Source: Bacillota bacterium (GTDB lineage Bacteria > Bacillota > Clostridia > Peptostreptococcales > Anaerovoracaceae). Taken from it: a DNA stretch of 64,000 nucleotides. Made by a program: the position numbers and the translations under genes. This document shows, piece by piece, positions 35,364 to 44,295 of this stretch (position 1 is the stretch's first letter; each line of letters begins with the position of its first letter). Location: positions 1 through 64,000 of the forward strand of contig JAGAXF010000005.1 in the NCBI GenBank assembly GCA_017941085.1, written 5' to 3'. The notes below the pieces were generated by a model. It ran no database searches. It saw nothing but the letters and a program-made list of their open reading frames with translations, and was not told where the DNA came from.

Positions 35364-37099
35364 ATTCTGTATCCCCTGGGAGTAACCAATTTGTTGTTTA
35401 TTATTTTGGTCTGGGTATTACCTATAAATACGGTGGTAAACATATCCACCTCTTCCGCTCTTAATTCCTTTAAGGTGCAGATTTTAGTCTCCGTGCCCTC
35501 TCTTCCAATATTTCTTACGTATCCACAGCAGGTCTCCGGAGATATTTTCTCCATCAAAATATCACAGGCCCTTTGTAGATAGTCCTTTCGCTTTTTGCTG
35601 GAGGGGTTATATAGGGCTATAGCAAAGTCACCTTCTGCCGCAGCCCTTAATCTCTTCTCTATGGTTTCCCAAGGAGTTAGCAAATCACTTAAACTTATTA
35701 CACAAAAATCATGGTTAAGAGGAGCCCCTAAAATGGAACTACCGCTGGTTGCAGCAGTTATTCCGGGAACTATATCAATGTCCCATGATCCGGGATACTC
35801 CTGTGATATTTCATACATTATGGATGCCATGCCATAGATGCCTGCGTCACCACTACACACCATGGCCACAGATTTACCCTTGGCTGCTTCTTCAAAGCAC
35901 ATTCTGCATCTATCCACTTCCTGTTTCATGGGGGTAGACAGCATTTCCTTATGACCATACTTTTCCTTCAATAGTTCCAGGTACACCGTGTATCCCACAA
36001 TAACATCCACTTTATTTAAAACCCACCGGGCCTCTAGGGTCATTTTCCCTTCTTCCCCGGGGCCCATACCCACCACATATATGGTGTTTGTCCTTTCATT
36101 ACAGGCCAAAGCTACAGTAACTCCATTCATGGCTTGCTTCTCCAGAAGCAAACCGCCCTCCTTTCCCACAGCAGCCAGTGCAGCTCGCTCACATACATTA
36201 TCCACTCCCACAGTGTCCTTAACAAAGTCAGAGGTTGATATGCTTCCTTCTACCTTTGACAGAACATCTTTGTCAAAGGAAATCAGCGGAATAGAATAGA
36301 GTTTGGATATTTCCTTAAGCCCCTCTTCCTTCTCTTTTATATCAATTGTGGCTATAGCCGATAGTTGACTAATATCCTTTCCTATTTTAGCCAAAGAATT
36401 CTGAAGGAGCTCCAGAATTTCCTCTGAGGTTTTTCCTTTTTTGCAACCTATGCCTGCCACTATCCCCTCATTAACAATTGATGCAACCTCTCCCTTAAGA
36501 TTAATGGTTCCATCATTTTTCACCTGGTTTTCTACTACAACATCCACAGGATTTTTAGGGGGATAATCCTTAATAGAAAGGGTAATTGGTTTTCCGGAAA
36601 GAGCCTTTGTGGAAACCTTGGCAATGCCATCCCTGTTAATAATGTCAAGATGCCTTTCCTTGGCAAAAACATCTACAGAAAAGGCACCATTAATATCAGT
36701 GGCAGTAGTAATAACCGGATTTGCTTTAAGTTCCTCTGCCAGGTACACAGCCAGCTTATTGCCGCCTCCATAATGTCCGGAAACCAAGGAAATAACATTA
36801 AGGCCCTTGTCATCCATAACAACCACCGGCGGATCCTTAAGCTTATCCTTTAGAAAGGGAGCGATGGTTCTAACCGCAATGCCGGCAGCCCCTATAAAAA
36901 CCATGGGTAATCCCTGGGCAAAGCAATCTCTGCAGCAATCAATTAAGGATTGGTCCTTCTCCCAAAGAGAAAAAACGTATTCCTCCTTCAGAGAATTATC
37001 CTTCTCCCACTCAAAGGAAAAACCTTTTACTCCAAGAAGTTCATTGGCAAGTTTTTCTCCATTATCAGTAAAATATATTACCTTTATTTCTTTACTCAT
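35360..37099 (-). CDS. cbiGH: CbiG-CbiH fusion: cobalt-precorrin-5A hydrolase / C17-methyltransferase
   Basis: A 579-residue fusion. Residues 1-340 are CbiG: VFIGAAGIAVRTIAPFL, then VSLVSGHYGGGNKLAVYLAEEL-like sequence, and a C-terminal part with VAGIGCKKGKTSEEI. Residues about 345-579 are CbiH/CobJ: IYVVGMGPGEEGKMTLEA, AMVCSGDAGIYGMAS and VPGITAATSGSSILGAPL. The order matches a two-step use in ring contraction: C17 methylation, then delta-lactone opening after C11 methylation by CbiF. AGGAAG precedes the ATG. Confidence 0.93.
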   Translation of the reverse strand: MSKEIKVIYFTDNGEKLANELLGVKGFSFEWEKDNSLKEEYVFSLWEKDQSLIDCCRDCFAQGLPMVFIGAAGIAVRTIAPFLKDKLKDPPVVVMDDKGLNVISLVSGHYGGGNKLAVYLAEELKANPVITTATDINGAFSVDVFAKERHLDIINRDGIAKVSTKALSGKPITLSIKDYPPKNPVDVVVENQVKNDGTINLKGEVASIVNEGIVAGIGCKKGKTSEEILELLQNSLAKIGKDISQLSAIATIDIKEKEEGLKEISKLYSIPLISFDKDVLSKVEGSISTSDFVKDTVGVDNVCERAALAAVGKEGGLLLEKQAMNGVTVALACNERTNTIYVVGMGPGEEGKMTLEARWVLNKVDVIVGYTVYLELLKEKYGHKEMLSTPMKQEVDRCRMCFEEAAKGKSVAMVCSGDAGIYGMASIMYEISQEYPGSWDIDIVPGITAATSGSSILGAPLNHDFCVISLSDLLTPWETIEKRLRAAAEGDFAIALYNPSSKKRKDYLQRACDILMEKISPETCCGYVRNIGREGTETKICTLKELRAEEVDMFTTVFIGNTQTKIINNKLVTPRGYRI

Positions 37100-37170
37100 T
37101 ATTCTTCCTATTGGTTGTTCTTATGCAACCTCTCCAACAAAGCTATAATCCCTTCATCTTTGATTTAAAC

Positions 37171-37941
37171 TTAAATAGATTTTCTGTATTCTGTGGAAAA
37201 GCCCTTATCATAGAGTTTTGATTTTTCATAGTCCTTTGATTCTAGGACGTATCCCACTATTATAAGAGCAGTTTTTGTAATATTGTTTTCCCTTGCCACC
37301 TGGGGAAGTTCCTCTAGGGAGCATAAGAATTTCTTTTCCTCATCCCAGGTAGCCTTGTAAACTAAAGCACATGGGGTATTTGCTTCCCAACCACCTTGTA
37401 TTAGTCTATCCTTTAATTCCTCCAAATGTCCTGCACTTAAATAAATAGCCATAGAGCATCCATGGGAAGAAAAGCTTTCAATGCTTTCTCGTTCCGGCAC
37501 CTGAGTTCGTCCCGCCATGCGAGTAATAATTAATGATTGAGATATTCCAGGAAGAGTAAACTCCAAATTCAGGGATGCCGCTGCGCCAAAGCAGGCGCTA
37601 ACTCCCGGACAAGTTTCATATTCCATATCCAAATCATCCAGAGCATCCATCTGTTCCTTTATTGCTCCATATAGACTGGGATCACCGGTATGTAATCTTA
37701 CCACAGTAAGGTCCTTTTCCTTGGCTTCCTTATACTTTTCAACCACCTCTTCAAGATGCATCCTTGAGCTGTCATAAATTATTGCATCCTTCCCGGCATA
37801 TTCCAGAAGTTCCGGATTTACAAGAGATCCGGCATATATAATCATGTCTGCTTTCTCAATTAAATTCTTTCCTCTAATGGTGATAAGATCCTTTGCTCCG
37901 GATCCTGCCCCTACAAAATAAACCTTTCCTTTTTTACTCAT
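37171..37941 (-). CDS. cbiF: Cobalt-precorrin-4 C11-methyltransferase CbiF
   Basis: A 256-residue tetrapyrrole methylase. It has GKVYFVGAGSGAKDLITIRG, YAGSLVNPELL, VVRLHTGDPSLYGAI and CPGVSACFGAAASL, all typical of CbiF/CobM. It transfers methyl from SAM to C11. It overlaps cbiD by 8 bases. The 72-base gap to cbiGH holds nothing else. Confidence 0.95.
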   Translation of the reverse strand: MSKKGKVYFVGAGSGAKDLITIRGKNLIEKADMIIYAGSLVNPELLEYAGKDAIIYDSSRMHLEEVVEKYKEAKEKDLTVVRLHTGDPSLYGAIKEQMDALDDLDMEYETCPGVSACFGAAASLNLEFTLPGISQSLIITRMAGRTQVPERESIESFSSHGCSMAIYLSAGHLEELKDRLIQGGWEANTPCALVYKATWDEEKKFLCSLEELPQVARENNITKTALIIVGYVLESKDYEKSKLYDKGFSTEYRKSI

Positions 37942-39058
37942 GGTTGTTCGCTCTCTTTATTTCCTCGATATATTCCTCTGCGCCTTTGCTCTTTCCCAGG
38001 AGCCCCAGTTCCTTGGAAAACATAACGCATTCCATTTGGATTTCACCTTGCACCCTCTTATCCAGGTAGTACATTATTCTTTCTACCATACTGTCCCCCA
38101 CCTCTCTCATAATGCCCTTTTCCTCTAGCAAAGAGAAGGCTTCATCGGTGGTGTTTGAGTTTAAAATCCTTTTGACATCCTCCAGAGGCAGTCCCTTTAG
38201 AATGCTGTGGGCGGCTATGATTTCCATTCGTCCATCAGCTTCCTTTGAATGGGTATTCATAATACCGCCGGCCACTTTACTAAGCTTTCCGGAATGACCA
38301 ACCAGCAGAACCTTTTTTATTTCAAGTTCCTTAATCATGTCCCAGGTGATTCCGATAAAATTACTGCATTTTACGCTTTGGTCAAGATCAAAGCCATATT
38401 CCCGGTGCATGAACTCCAAGCCATAATTTCCAGGAGACACGGAGATTATCTCATTACCCTCCGCTTTTCTCTGTCTAAGCTCCACCTTGATGGTTTCTAT
38501 AATGGCTTCCATACTCATAGGTTCTACAATACCCGAGGTTCCCAGTATGGAAATGCCACCTTGGATTCCAAGTCTGGGATTGAAGGTTTTCTTTGCCACT
38601 TCATCTCCTCCCGGGGCGGATATAATCACATCTACTCCGCAATCAGGATCGCAAAAGGAGATAACCTCTCTAACCTCCTTCTCAATCATTTCTCTTGGAA
38701 CAGAATTAATGGCGTGATTTCCCACCTGCTGATCCAATCCGGGTCTGGTTACCAATCCAACTCCATCGCCGCCGGTAATTCTTATATGACCGTCATCGTT
38801 CTTGGAAACCTCTGCATATATAACTAAACCTGTGGTTACATCAGGGTCGTCTCCACCATCCTTTACCACACCGCATTTAACCCGGTCCCATGTCTTCTCT
38901 ATATTTATTATCTCCGCATTGAAGGTTATACCTTTAGGAGTTTCTATGGATATGCTATCCTTTATCCCACCTGTAAACAGCATATAGGCCCCTGCCTTTG
39001 CGGCTGCAGCTGCACAACTTCCGGTGGTAAATCCATATCTCAGTTTTCCTTCTGCCAT
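37934..39058 (-). CDS. cbiD: Cobalt-precorrin-5B C1-methyltransferase CbiD
   Basis: A 374-residue CbiD, the methyltransferase specific to the anaerobic pathway. LRYGFTTGSCAAAAAKAGAYML at the N terminus is diagnostic, and GGDGVGLVTRPGL and FIGITWDMIKE follow. GGAGG precedes the ATG at 39058. Its presence, with CbiK and CbiG, shows the cobalt-early (oxygen-independent) route. Confidence 0.95.
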   Translation of the reverse strand: MAEGKLRYGFTTGSCAAAAAKAGAYMLFTGGIKDSISIETPKGITFNAEIINIEKTWDRVKCGVVKDGGDDPDVTTGLVIYAEVSKNDDGHIRITGGDGVGLVTRPGLDQQVGNHAINSVPREMIEKEVREVISFCDPDCGVDVIISAPGGDEVAKKTFNPRLGIQGGISILGTSGIVEPMSMEAIIETIKVELRQRKAEGNEIISVSPGNYGLEFMHREYGFDLDQSVKCSNFIGITWDMIKELEIKKVLLVGHSGKLSKVAGGIMNTHSKEADGRMEIIAAHSILKGLPLEDVKRILNSNTTDEAFSLLEEKGIMREVGDSMVERIMYYLDKRVQGEIQMECVMFSKELGLLGKSKGAEEYIEEIKRANNHE

Positions 39059-39069
39059 AGGACCTCCAG

Positions 39070-39288
39070 TTAATCCTGCCTTAAGCCATGTAAAAACCCA
39101 CCGTACAATTCCTCAATTATCAGTTGGTTGGCATATTCAAATTTTATGGTTTTGCTACCGCTCTTATCATCAGCAGTAGGCTTTTTTTCATTTTCCGAAT
39201 AATCGGCAAATCCTCCATTGCAACCTGAAGCCAGGAAGCAAAGGAGGATTACCAAAAGCAAAGTTATAAATTTTCTTATCTTAAGCAT
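39070..39288 (-). CDS. Small lipoprotein in the B12 operon
   Basis: A 72-residue protein with a lipoprotein signal: MLKIRKFITLLLVILLCFLASGCNG, with the lipobox LASGC. The mature part is only about 45 residues and ends YGGFLHGLRQD. The ATG at 39288 lies 4 bases past the stop codon of the larger lipoprotein gene and has no clear ribosome site, so it depends on coupling. No family is recognised. It may be the remnant of a longer binding protein or a small surface partner of CbiK. Confidence 0.6.
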   Translation of the reverse strand: MLKIRKFITLLLVILLCFLASGCNGGFADYSENEKKPTADDKSGSKTIKFEYANQLIIEELYGGFLHGLRQD

Positions 39289-39292
39289 GGGA

Positions 39293-40219
39293 TTACTTAA
39301 TTGACTTAGAGTCAAATATTAAAGTGTAATCGATTTCATGGGGTTCGCTCATGGCAATGGTATCTCCTATTATTGCCATGGCTCTGTCGAACACCTTTAC
39401 CGGTATCTCAAAGGTGGAGTTACCTTCTGTATTAATAGGTAGATATTTTTCACCATCCACAATCATATAGTCGTATTTGTCACTACTCCATACTATTGTA
39501 GCTATGCAAGAATCACCCTCCACTTTAATTTTGCAAGGCGACTCTACAGAGGTTCTTCCTGTCCCTCCATTTAAAGAGACGTCTACAGAATACTCACCAT
39601 CTTCAAGGCCCAGCTTGGCTGCTGTAACTATAAGCTCATCCTTAAAAGCTTCCAGGGGAAGGGAATCACTTCTGTACAGCAAGGTTCTGTCATACCATTT
39701 TTCTTTTTTATTTGAAAATGCGGCGCAAGGAACTCCCTGGTCCAAGGCTTCTATCGGAACTGTGTAAACGTGAGCCCCATCAGCATTCTCTTGGTAAGGA
39801 ATATATTCAGACTCTGGGGCGTCAACTGCTTCCTCTCCTGTTCCCATATAAAGGTAACGATACCCCTTGCCTCCCATGGTCATGGCAACAGTAAGCTCCC
39901 CATCCTTCACAGTGAGTTCTCCACCTTCGATTTTGAACATGCTGGAACTACTGGATACAGTTATAGGGTATGTACCCTCCTTTAGGCTTTCTGCGTAGAT
40001 TGGAACCATCCAATCCTCTACCACATCCTCTACCTCTACCATCTCATCAGAGGATGCTACCGCCGATTCTTTGTTTTCTTCTTCCTTTGCTTCCTCTTCT
40101 TGTGCTGCAGATTCTTGGCTTTCATCTGCGGGAGCAGGTTGCGAGTCACCCTTGGACCCGCAACTGCTTAAAAGGAATATCGTTATTAGAAAAAGGACGA
40201 TGATGTTTCTTTTCTTCAT
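39293..40219 (-). CDS. Two-domain surface lipoprotein in the B12 operon
   Basis: A 308-residue lipoprotein: signal and lipobox LLSSCGS (Cys at about 20), an acidic Glu/Ala linker to about 65, then two beta-rich domains. Domain 1 (about 78-205) has YPITVSSSSSMFKIEGGELTV and GKGYRYLYMGTGEEA. Domain 2 (about 210-308) has GEYSVDVSLNGGTGRTSVES and ATIVWSSDKYDYMIVDG. The two share a pattern of a variable strand, then a YxYMxxG or YDYMIVDG motif. Similar clostridial lipoproteins occur near metal or tetrapyrrole genes. The position beside surface CbiK suggests binding of cobalt, a tetrapyrrole or a corrinoid, as inference. Confidence 0.75.
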   Translation of the reverse strand: MKKRNIIVLFLITIFLLSSCGSKGDSQPAPADESQESAAQEEEAKEEENKESAVASSDEMVEVEDVVEDWMVPIYAESLKEGTYPITVSSSSSMFKIEGGELTVKDGELTVAMTMGGKGYRYLYMGTGEEAVDAPESEYIPYQENADGAHVYTVPIEALDQGVPCAAFSNKKEKWYDRTLLYRSDSLPLEAFKDELIVTAAKLGLEDGEYSVDVSLNGGTGRTSVESPCKIKVEGDSCIATIVWSSDKYDYMIVDGEKYLPINTEGNSTFEIPVKVFDRAMAIIGDTIAMSEPHEIDYTLIFDSKSIK

Positions 40220-40243
40220 TACGTTCTTCCTTGTTCTTTTAAA

Positions 40244-41257
40244 CTAGTTCAATGAATCGATAGCAGCTTGAGCATGCTCTACATAGATGTCGCGAATGGC
40301 AGGAATTTCTCCTAAGCCTCTTAGAATGCAGGTAACCTCATAGCCTTCATTTGTAAGAATTGTCTTCCAGGAATCTTCTTCATCACCGGCCATATCGTTG
40401 TTGGCATGATCACCTGCAACTACCATCATAGGCTCAAGCACAACCTTCTTATAATTTCCGCCAGAAATGGCACTCATAACGTCATCCAGAGTTGGAGCTG
40501 CTTCAACTGTACCTATAAAATAGTTGGTGTATCCTAAATTTGTAATTGTTTCCTGCATCTTGGCATAAACCTGATTGGACTCAGCCTCTGTACCATGGCC
40601 CATGAATATGATTGCTGTTTCTCCATCATCATATTCCTTTGTTGCCTCACAAAGTGCTGTTGCAACTCTTGAGAAATCGTCGTCTGTTGTAAGGAGCGGC
40701 TTTCCGATTGCAACCTTTTCAAAGGCATCTGCTCTGCCTGAAATCTCTTCAACCAAATCATTGTATTCAAATCCATCCATCAAATGTGTTGGCTGAACAA
40801 CAAGAGTCTTTACTCCGTTCTTCTCTGCTCTGTCTAAAGCTTCTCCAACATTATCTATGGAAACATTATCTCTCTTTAATACGTGGTCTATAATAATTTG
40901 GCTGGTAAAGCCTCGTCTTACGCTGAAATCTGTAAACTTCTCTTTCAAAGCAGTTTCAATTGCACCAATGGTAAGTCTTCTGCTGTCATTAAAGCTTGTT
41001 CCAAAGCTGGCAACCAGAAGTTCCTTCTCACCAATTTCATCCTGGTTTAGAGGATCATCCAGGGATGCATCGCCGGTTTCATAATTCTCTTCATCCTCTT
41101 CCTCTTCAGGTGCAGCTTCTTCCTGAGTTGCCTCTTCAGTATTCTCCTCAGTAGTCGCAGTTTCTTCCTTTGATTCTTCCTTCTTGCTGCAGGCAGTCAT
41201 AAGAGCCAATGCAAGCACAAGAACCAAGGCCATTAAAACAATAAACTTATTTTTCAT
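40244..41257 (-). CDS. cbiK: Sirohydrochlorin cobaltochelatase CbiK, lipoprotein form
   Basis: A 337-residue protein. An N-terminal lipoprotein signal (MKNKFIVLMALVLVLALAL, lipobox LMTAC, Cys about 23) is followed by a Glu-rich linker of about 50 residues. The CbiK chelatase domain starts at about 77: LLVASFGTSFNDSRRLTIGAIE, PTHLMDGFEYNDL, IFMGHGTEAESN and MMVVAGDHANNDMAG, with the metal-binding histidines. It inserts cobalt into sirohydrochlorin. The signal implies it is anchored outside the membrane, unusual for a biosynthetic chelatase. The ATG at 41257 with GGAAGGAG is preferred to starts up to 123 bases upstream. It is the first gene after the riboswitch. Confidence 0.9.
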   Translation of the reverse strand: MKNKFIVLMALVLVLALALMTACSKKEESKEETATTEENTEEATQEEAAPEEEEDEENYETGDASLDDPLNQDEIGEKELLVASFGTSFNDSRRLTIGAIETALKEKFTDFSVRRGFTSQIIIDHVLKRDNVSIDNVGEALDRAEKNGVKTLVVQPTHLMDGFEYNDLVEEISGRADAFEKVAIGKPLLTTDDDFSRVATALCEATKEYDDGETAIIFMGHGTEAESNQVYAKMQETITNLGYTNYFIGTVEAAPTLDDVMSAISGGNYKKVVLEPMMVVAGDHANNDMAGDEEDSWKTILTNEGYEVTCILRGLGEIPAIRDIYVEHAQAAIDSLN

Positions 41258-41404
41258 TTTAGTACTCCTTCCGATTGTCTTTGCAAAAAAAATCCTTTTC
41301 CCGTACCATGACTTCTCTAAAGAAATCAACACAAGAAAAAGACCCTTCCGCTGTACAATCAATTCCTCGTGATTTCGCACCTATTAAAGGTGCATGTACA
41401 TTCG

Positions 41405-41590
41405 CAAACGGCAGGTTTCCTGACTTAAGGGTCCTTACAAGTTGTCGCCTTCCCAATTTTACTCAGTGGCTTTTGACAATTGCTCTCCTATTACAGTGAC
41501 GAGATCGTACAGGATTCAAACCTGTTTCCCTTTTACCCGAACCTTTTATGGTCGGCACCGCTTACACTTATTAATTTTTGAGTGATTTAT
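41405..41590 (-). ncRNA. Cobalamin riboswitch
   Basis: On the minus strand it reads from GGTGCCGACC through AAGGGAAACAGG, GAATCCTGTACGATCTCGTC and CACTGTAATAGG to GCCACTG and GGGAAGGCG. It ends in the B12 box AAGTCAGGAAACCTGCCG (41409-41427). These blocks match the adenosylcobalamin aptamer in order. A GCACCT/AGGTGC hairpin (41381-41398) follows in the leader and may be part of the expression platform. It would switch off the cbi operon when cobalamin is plentiful. The region 41258-41404 otherwise is leader. Confidence 0.93.
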
Positions 41591-41613
41591 TTACCAATCA
41601 CAGGTCGATTCTA

Positions 41614-42264
41614 TCACCATCCAATGCGGTTTTCAAGCCATTCATAGACTCTTCTACCATTAAACTTGTTAAATAATAATATTCCCAATTCTCCGACAAT
41701 TATACCTCCGGGTATATCTAAAACCACATGTTGCTTAACCAAAACAACAGAAAGCATAACCAGTAAGGAAAAGATCAACATTAATGTCTTCACCCATTTA
41801 GGAGCCCCGCTTTCCAGTGTCCCCCTCATAACAATCCAGCTTTCCAGACAATGGATTGAGGGAAAAAGCATATTTGCCTCGTCAACCCTGTATATCCAGG
41901 CCAGTATCCCTTCTGCCACACCATCCCCCATTATTTCCGGTCGAACCATAACTGTGGGAAAAACAAGGAATATAATCAGGGAAATAATCTTTGCCACCAA
42001 GTCTCCTCCAAAATACTTGTAACAAATATCTTTATAACTGTTGGCAATAATCACATAGCCTGCAAACCACTGCAAATATGCCAGTACATATATAAATACA
42101 AAGGAAGGAACAAAAGGTAACAATTGGTCAAGAAAAATATCAACACTATAATGAGGACTGTTTTCCGTTAGACCACGCCCAATATAGTATATTGAAATTG
42201 TAATTATATAGATGACTGCCGGGATCAGGGCATATCGGGGAATAAACAGTATTTTCTTATTCAT
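41614..42264 (-). CDS. PAP2-superfamily membrane phosphatase
   Basis: A 216-residue protein with about six transmembrane helices. The PAP2 motifs C2 and C3 are FPSIHCLESW and VLVKQHVVLDIPGG, with the two catalytic histidines and the Asp. It could act on phosphatidic acid, undecaprenyl diphosphate or inositol-lipid substrates. The length and spacing resemble the PAP2-like (inositolphosphotransferase-type) group. The ribosome site is weak and the gene starts 6 bases past the macrodomain gene, so they are probably co-transcribed. Confidence 0.8.
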   Translation of the reverse strand: MNKKILFIPRYALIPAVIYIITISIYYIGRGLTENSPHYSVDIFLDQLLPFVPSFVFIYVLAYLQWFAGYVIIANSYKDICYKYFGGDLVAKIISLIIFLVFPTVMVRPEIMGDGVAEGILAWIYRVDEANMLFPSIHCLESWIVMRGTLESGAPKWVKTLMLIFSLLVMLSVVLVKQHVVLDIPGGIIVGELGILLFNKFNGRRVYEWLENRIGW

Positions 42265-42270
42265 ATGAAA

Positions 42271-42813
42271 TCATTTAATCTGTCCAAAGGCCTCCAGCTC
42301 TTTCATAGCACTATCCATTTCCTTTTCTGAGAAAGCACATAGCTTAACCTGCACCTCATATTCAGGATTATCCTCTGTAAATTTTTTGTATGCCAGAAGA
42401 CATTGTTTTGAGGACTCTCCCCCAGGGTTCTCCAGGGAGCCCCCAAAAATCCCTGAGCTGATTAGAGGAAAAGAAATACTGTGGTATCCATTTTCCTTAA
42501 GCACCACCAGGGAATTGTAATAAGCATCAAACAATTCCTTAAAGGCTTCCGGGGTTACAGAGAAATTTGGCCCTACCGCATGAATAATAGCCTTGGCATT
42601 CTTCATATTAAAGGAGGGAGTAATCACTGCCTCACCATCCCTTAAGGGAGTATTATGCTTACTACATGCAGCCGTTAGTTCTTCCATTCCCGCTTTGCTA
42701 AAAATAACTCCACAAATTCCTCCTCCGGCTAACAGTCTGCTATTGGCTGCATTCACCACCGCATCCACATTTTGATCGGCGCAGGAACCCTTTACTATTT
42801 CTATACTACTCAT
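42271..42813 (-). CDS. Macrodomain protein (ADP-ribose-derivative hydrolase-like)
   Basis: A 180-residue single macrodomain. DAVVNAANSRLLAGGGICGVIF holds the ADP-ribose-binding Asn and Gly-rich loop, HAVGP the strand, and ISFPLISSGIFGGSLENPG the phosphate loop. Such proteins hydrolyse O-acetyl-ADP-ribose or remove ADP-ribose from proteins. GGAGAG precedes the ATG. The neighbours give no specific partner. Confidence 0.88.
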   Translation of the reverse strand: MSSIEIVKGSCADQNVDAVVNAANSRLLAGGGICGVIFSKAGMEELTAACSKHNTPLRDGEAVITPSFNMKNAKAIIHAVGPNFSVTPEAFKELFDAYYNSLVVLKENGYHSISFPLISSGIFGGSLENPGGESSKQCLLAYKKFTEDNPEYEVQVKLCAFSEKEMDSAMKELEAFGQIK

Positions 42814-42916
42814 ATTCTCTCCAATATGGCGATTAAGTTAGATTTTGTATAATACTTAACATCGCCCTCTTCTTCTGTAATTTTGAAAAAATACCCATGG
42901 TTTCCTCCTTTACACT

Positions 42917-44098
42917 CTATTTTATTTCTTCTCCATCTATAAAGACCTTCCAGGTTTTTGCTTCTACAGAAAGCGGGTCCTTCCCCCATATAACTATGTC
43001 CGCATCCTTTCCCGGCTCAATACTTCCAACTCTATTAGCTATTCCCGTAATCTCCGCGGCATTGATGGTGATTGCCCTTAAGGCCTCTTCCCTTGGAAGT
43101 CCTGCCTTTACCGCCATTCCGGCAAAGAGAGGAAGTGCCCCCTGCTCATGGACAGGACAGTCTGTCATTATGGCAATTTTCACTCCTGCTTCGTAAAGAT
43201 CAGCGGCAGTCTTAAAGGATTTATGCTTTAGTTCCAATTTACTCTTGGATCCAAAACTTGGACCTATTATGGCATCAAAGCCGGATTCCTTTACTTCCTT
43301 TGCAATTAAGCTACCGTCGGTACAGTGATCCAAGGTGGCCTTTAAATTGAATTCCTTTGCTATTCTTATGGCTGTAAGTATGTCATCACATCTATGGGCA
43401 TGTATTTTAAGAGGCAGCTTACCCTCTACCACCGGAATCATAGCTTCCATTTTGGAATCAAAAGCCGGCTTTTTCAGCGGGTCATTCTTTGCTGCTTTCT
43501 TCCTATCGTTATAATCCTTCGCCTTGTTTAAGGTATCCCTAAGTATTGCCGCCACAGCCATTCTTGTGGTGGGAGCAGTACCCTTGGAATTATATACTCT
43601 CTTGGGGTTTTCACCGAAGGCACATTTCATGGCTATGGGATTCTTTATCACCATGTCATCTACCCCATGACCTGTAGTTTTTATTGCCACAAACTGACCG
43701 CCGATTACGTTGGCACTGCCGGGGCCTGTTACCACAGAAGTAACTCCTCCCCCTCTGGCATTTTCAAATCCCTCATCCAAAGGATAAATCGCATCTATTG
43801 CTCTAAGATGAGGAGTAACGGGATCCGTTGCCTCATTGCCATCTGCTCCTTCAAAACCAATACTTTCTTCCCACATTCCAAGATGAGAATGGGCATCCAC
43901 AAAGCCCGGAAGAACCAGTTTACCCCTGGCATTAATTATTTCTGCTCCTTTGGGTATTTTAACTTCTTTTTCACTTCCTACTTCTTTGATGGTTTTTCCA
44001 TCAATTAGAATTACTCCCTTTTCATATTCATCTTTTACTCGTGTTTTTCCACCCTTAGGGGCCATGGTTTTAATTTTAGCATTGATAATGGCTTTCAC
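42917..44098 (-). CDS. Amidohydrolase (imidazolonepropionase/dihydroorotase-like superfamily)
   Basis: A 393-residue metal-dependent hydrolase with a TIM-barrel core. The HxH metal motif is in GFVDAHSHLGMWEES (about 61-75). Later ligands lie in KIHAHRCDD and LDHCTDG, and the Asp in IMTDCPVHEQG. The C terminus has IEPGKDADIVIWGKDPL, the usual composite-domain strand. It begins with GTG at 44098 preceded by AGGTG. The substrate is not evident. It is transcribed alone, divergently from pfkA. Confidence 0.85.
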   Translation of the reverse strand: MKAIINAKIKTMAPKGGKTRVKDEYEKGVILIDGKTIKEVGSEKEVKIPKGAEIINARGKLVLPGFVDAHSHLGMWEESIGFEGADGNEATDPVTPHLRAIDAIYPLDEGFENARGGGVTSVVTGPGSANVIGGQFVAIKTTGHGVDDMVIKNPIAMKCAFGENPKRVYNSKGTAPTTRMAVAAILRDTLNKAKDYNDRKKAAKNDPLKKPAFDSKMEAMIPVVEGKLPLKIHAHRCDDILTAIRIAKEFNLKATLDHCTDGSLIAKEVKESGFDAIIGPSFGSKSKLELKHKSFKTAADLYEAGVKIAIMTDCPVHEQGALPLFAGMAVKAGLPREEALRAITINAAEITGIANRVGSIEPGKDADIVIWGKDPLSVEAKTWKVFIDGEEIK

Positions 44099-44214
44099 CG
44101 GGATTCACCTCTTTCCTCTTTGCTGCAAAGCTCAGGCTTCCAACTTCATTTCCATAAAAATTGAGATGTAAAAGACTAACTATACTCACGTAATTTTATC
44201 ATATTTGATTATGT

Positions 44215-44243
44215 TTTACATGTTCTTCTTGTTAAAGTATAAT
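44215..44243 (+). promoter_or_regulatory. Predicted promoter of pfkA
   Basis: TTTACA (44215-44220) and TATAAT (44238-44243), spacing exactly 17, lie 52 bases before the start codon, followed by an A-run. Confidence 0.7.
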
Positions 44244-44295
44244 GATTATCTGAATAAAAAAAAAAGATATATAACCCTTTAGGAAAGGTAATAAA

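Noticed and set aside
41259..41456. Short open frames within the cobalamin riboswitch leader
   Set aside because: They overlap the aptamer and B12 box, lack ribosome sites, and start before cbiK's own strong site.
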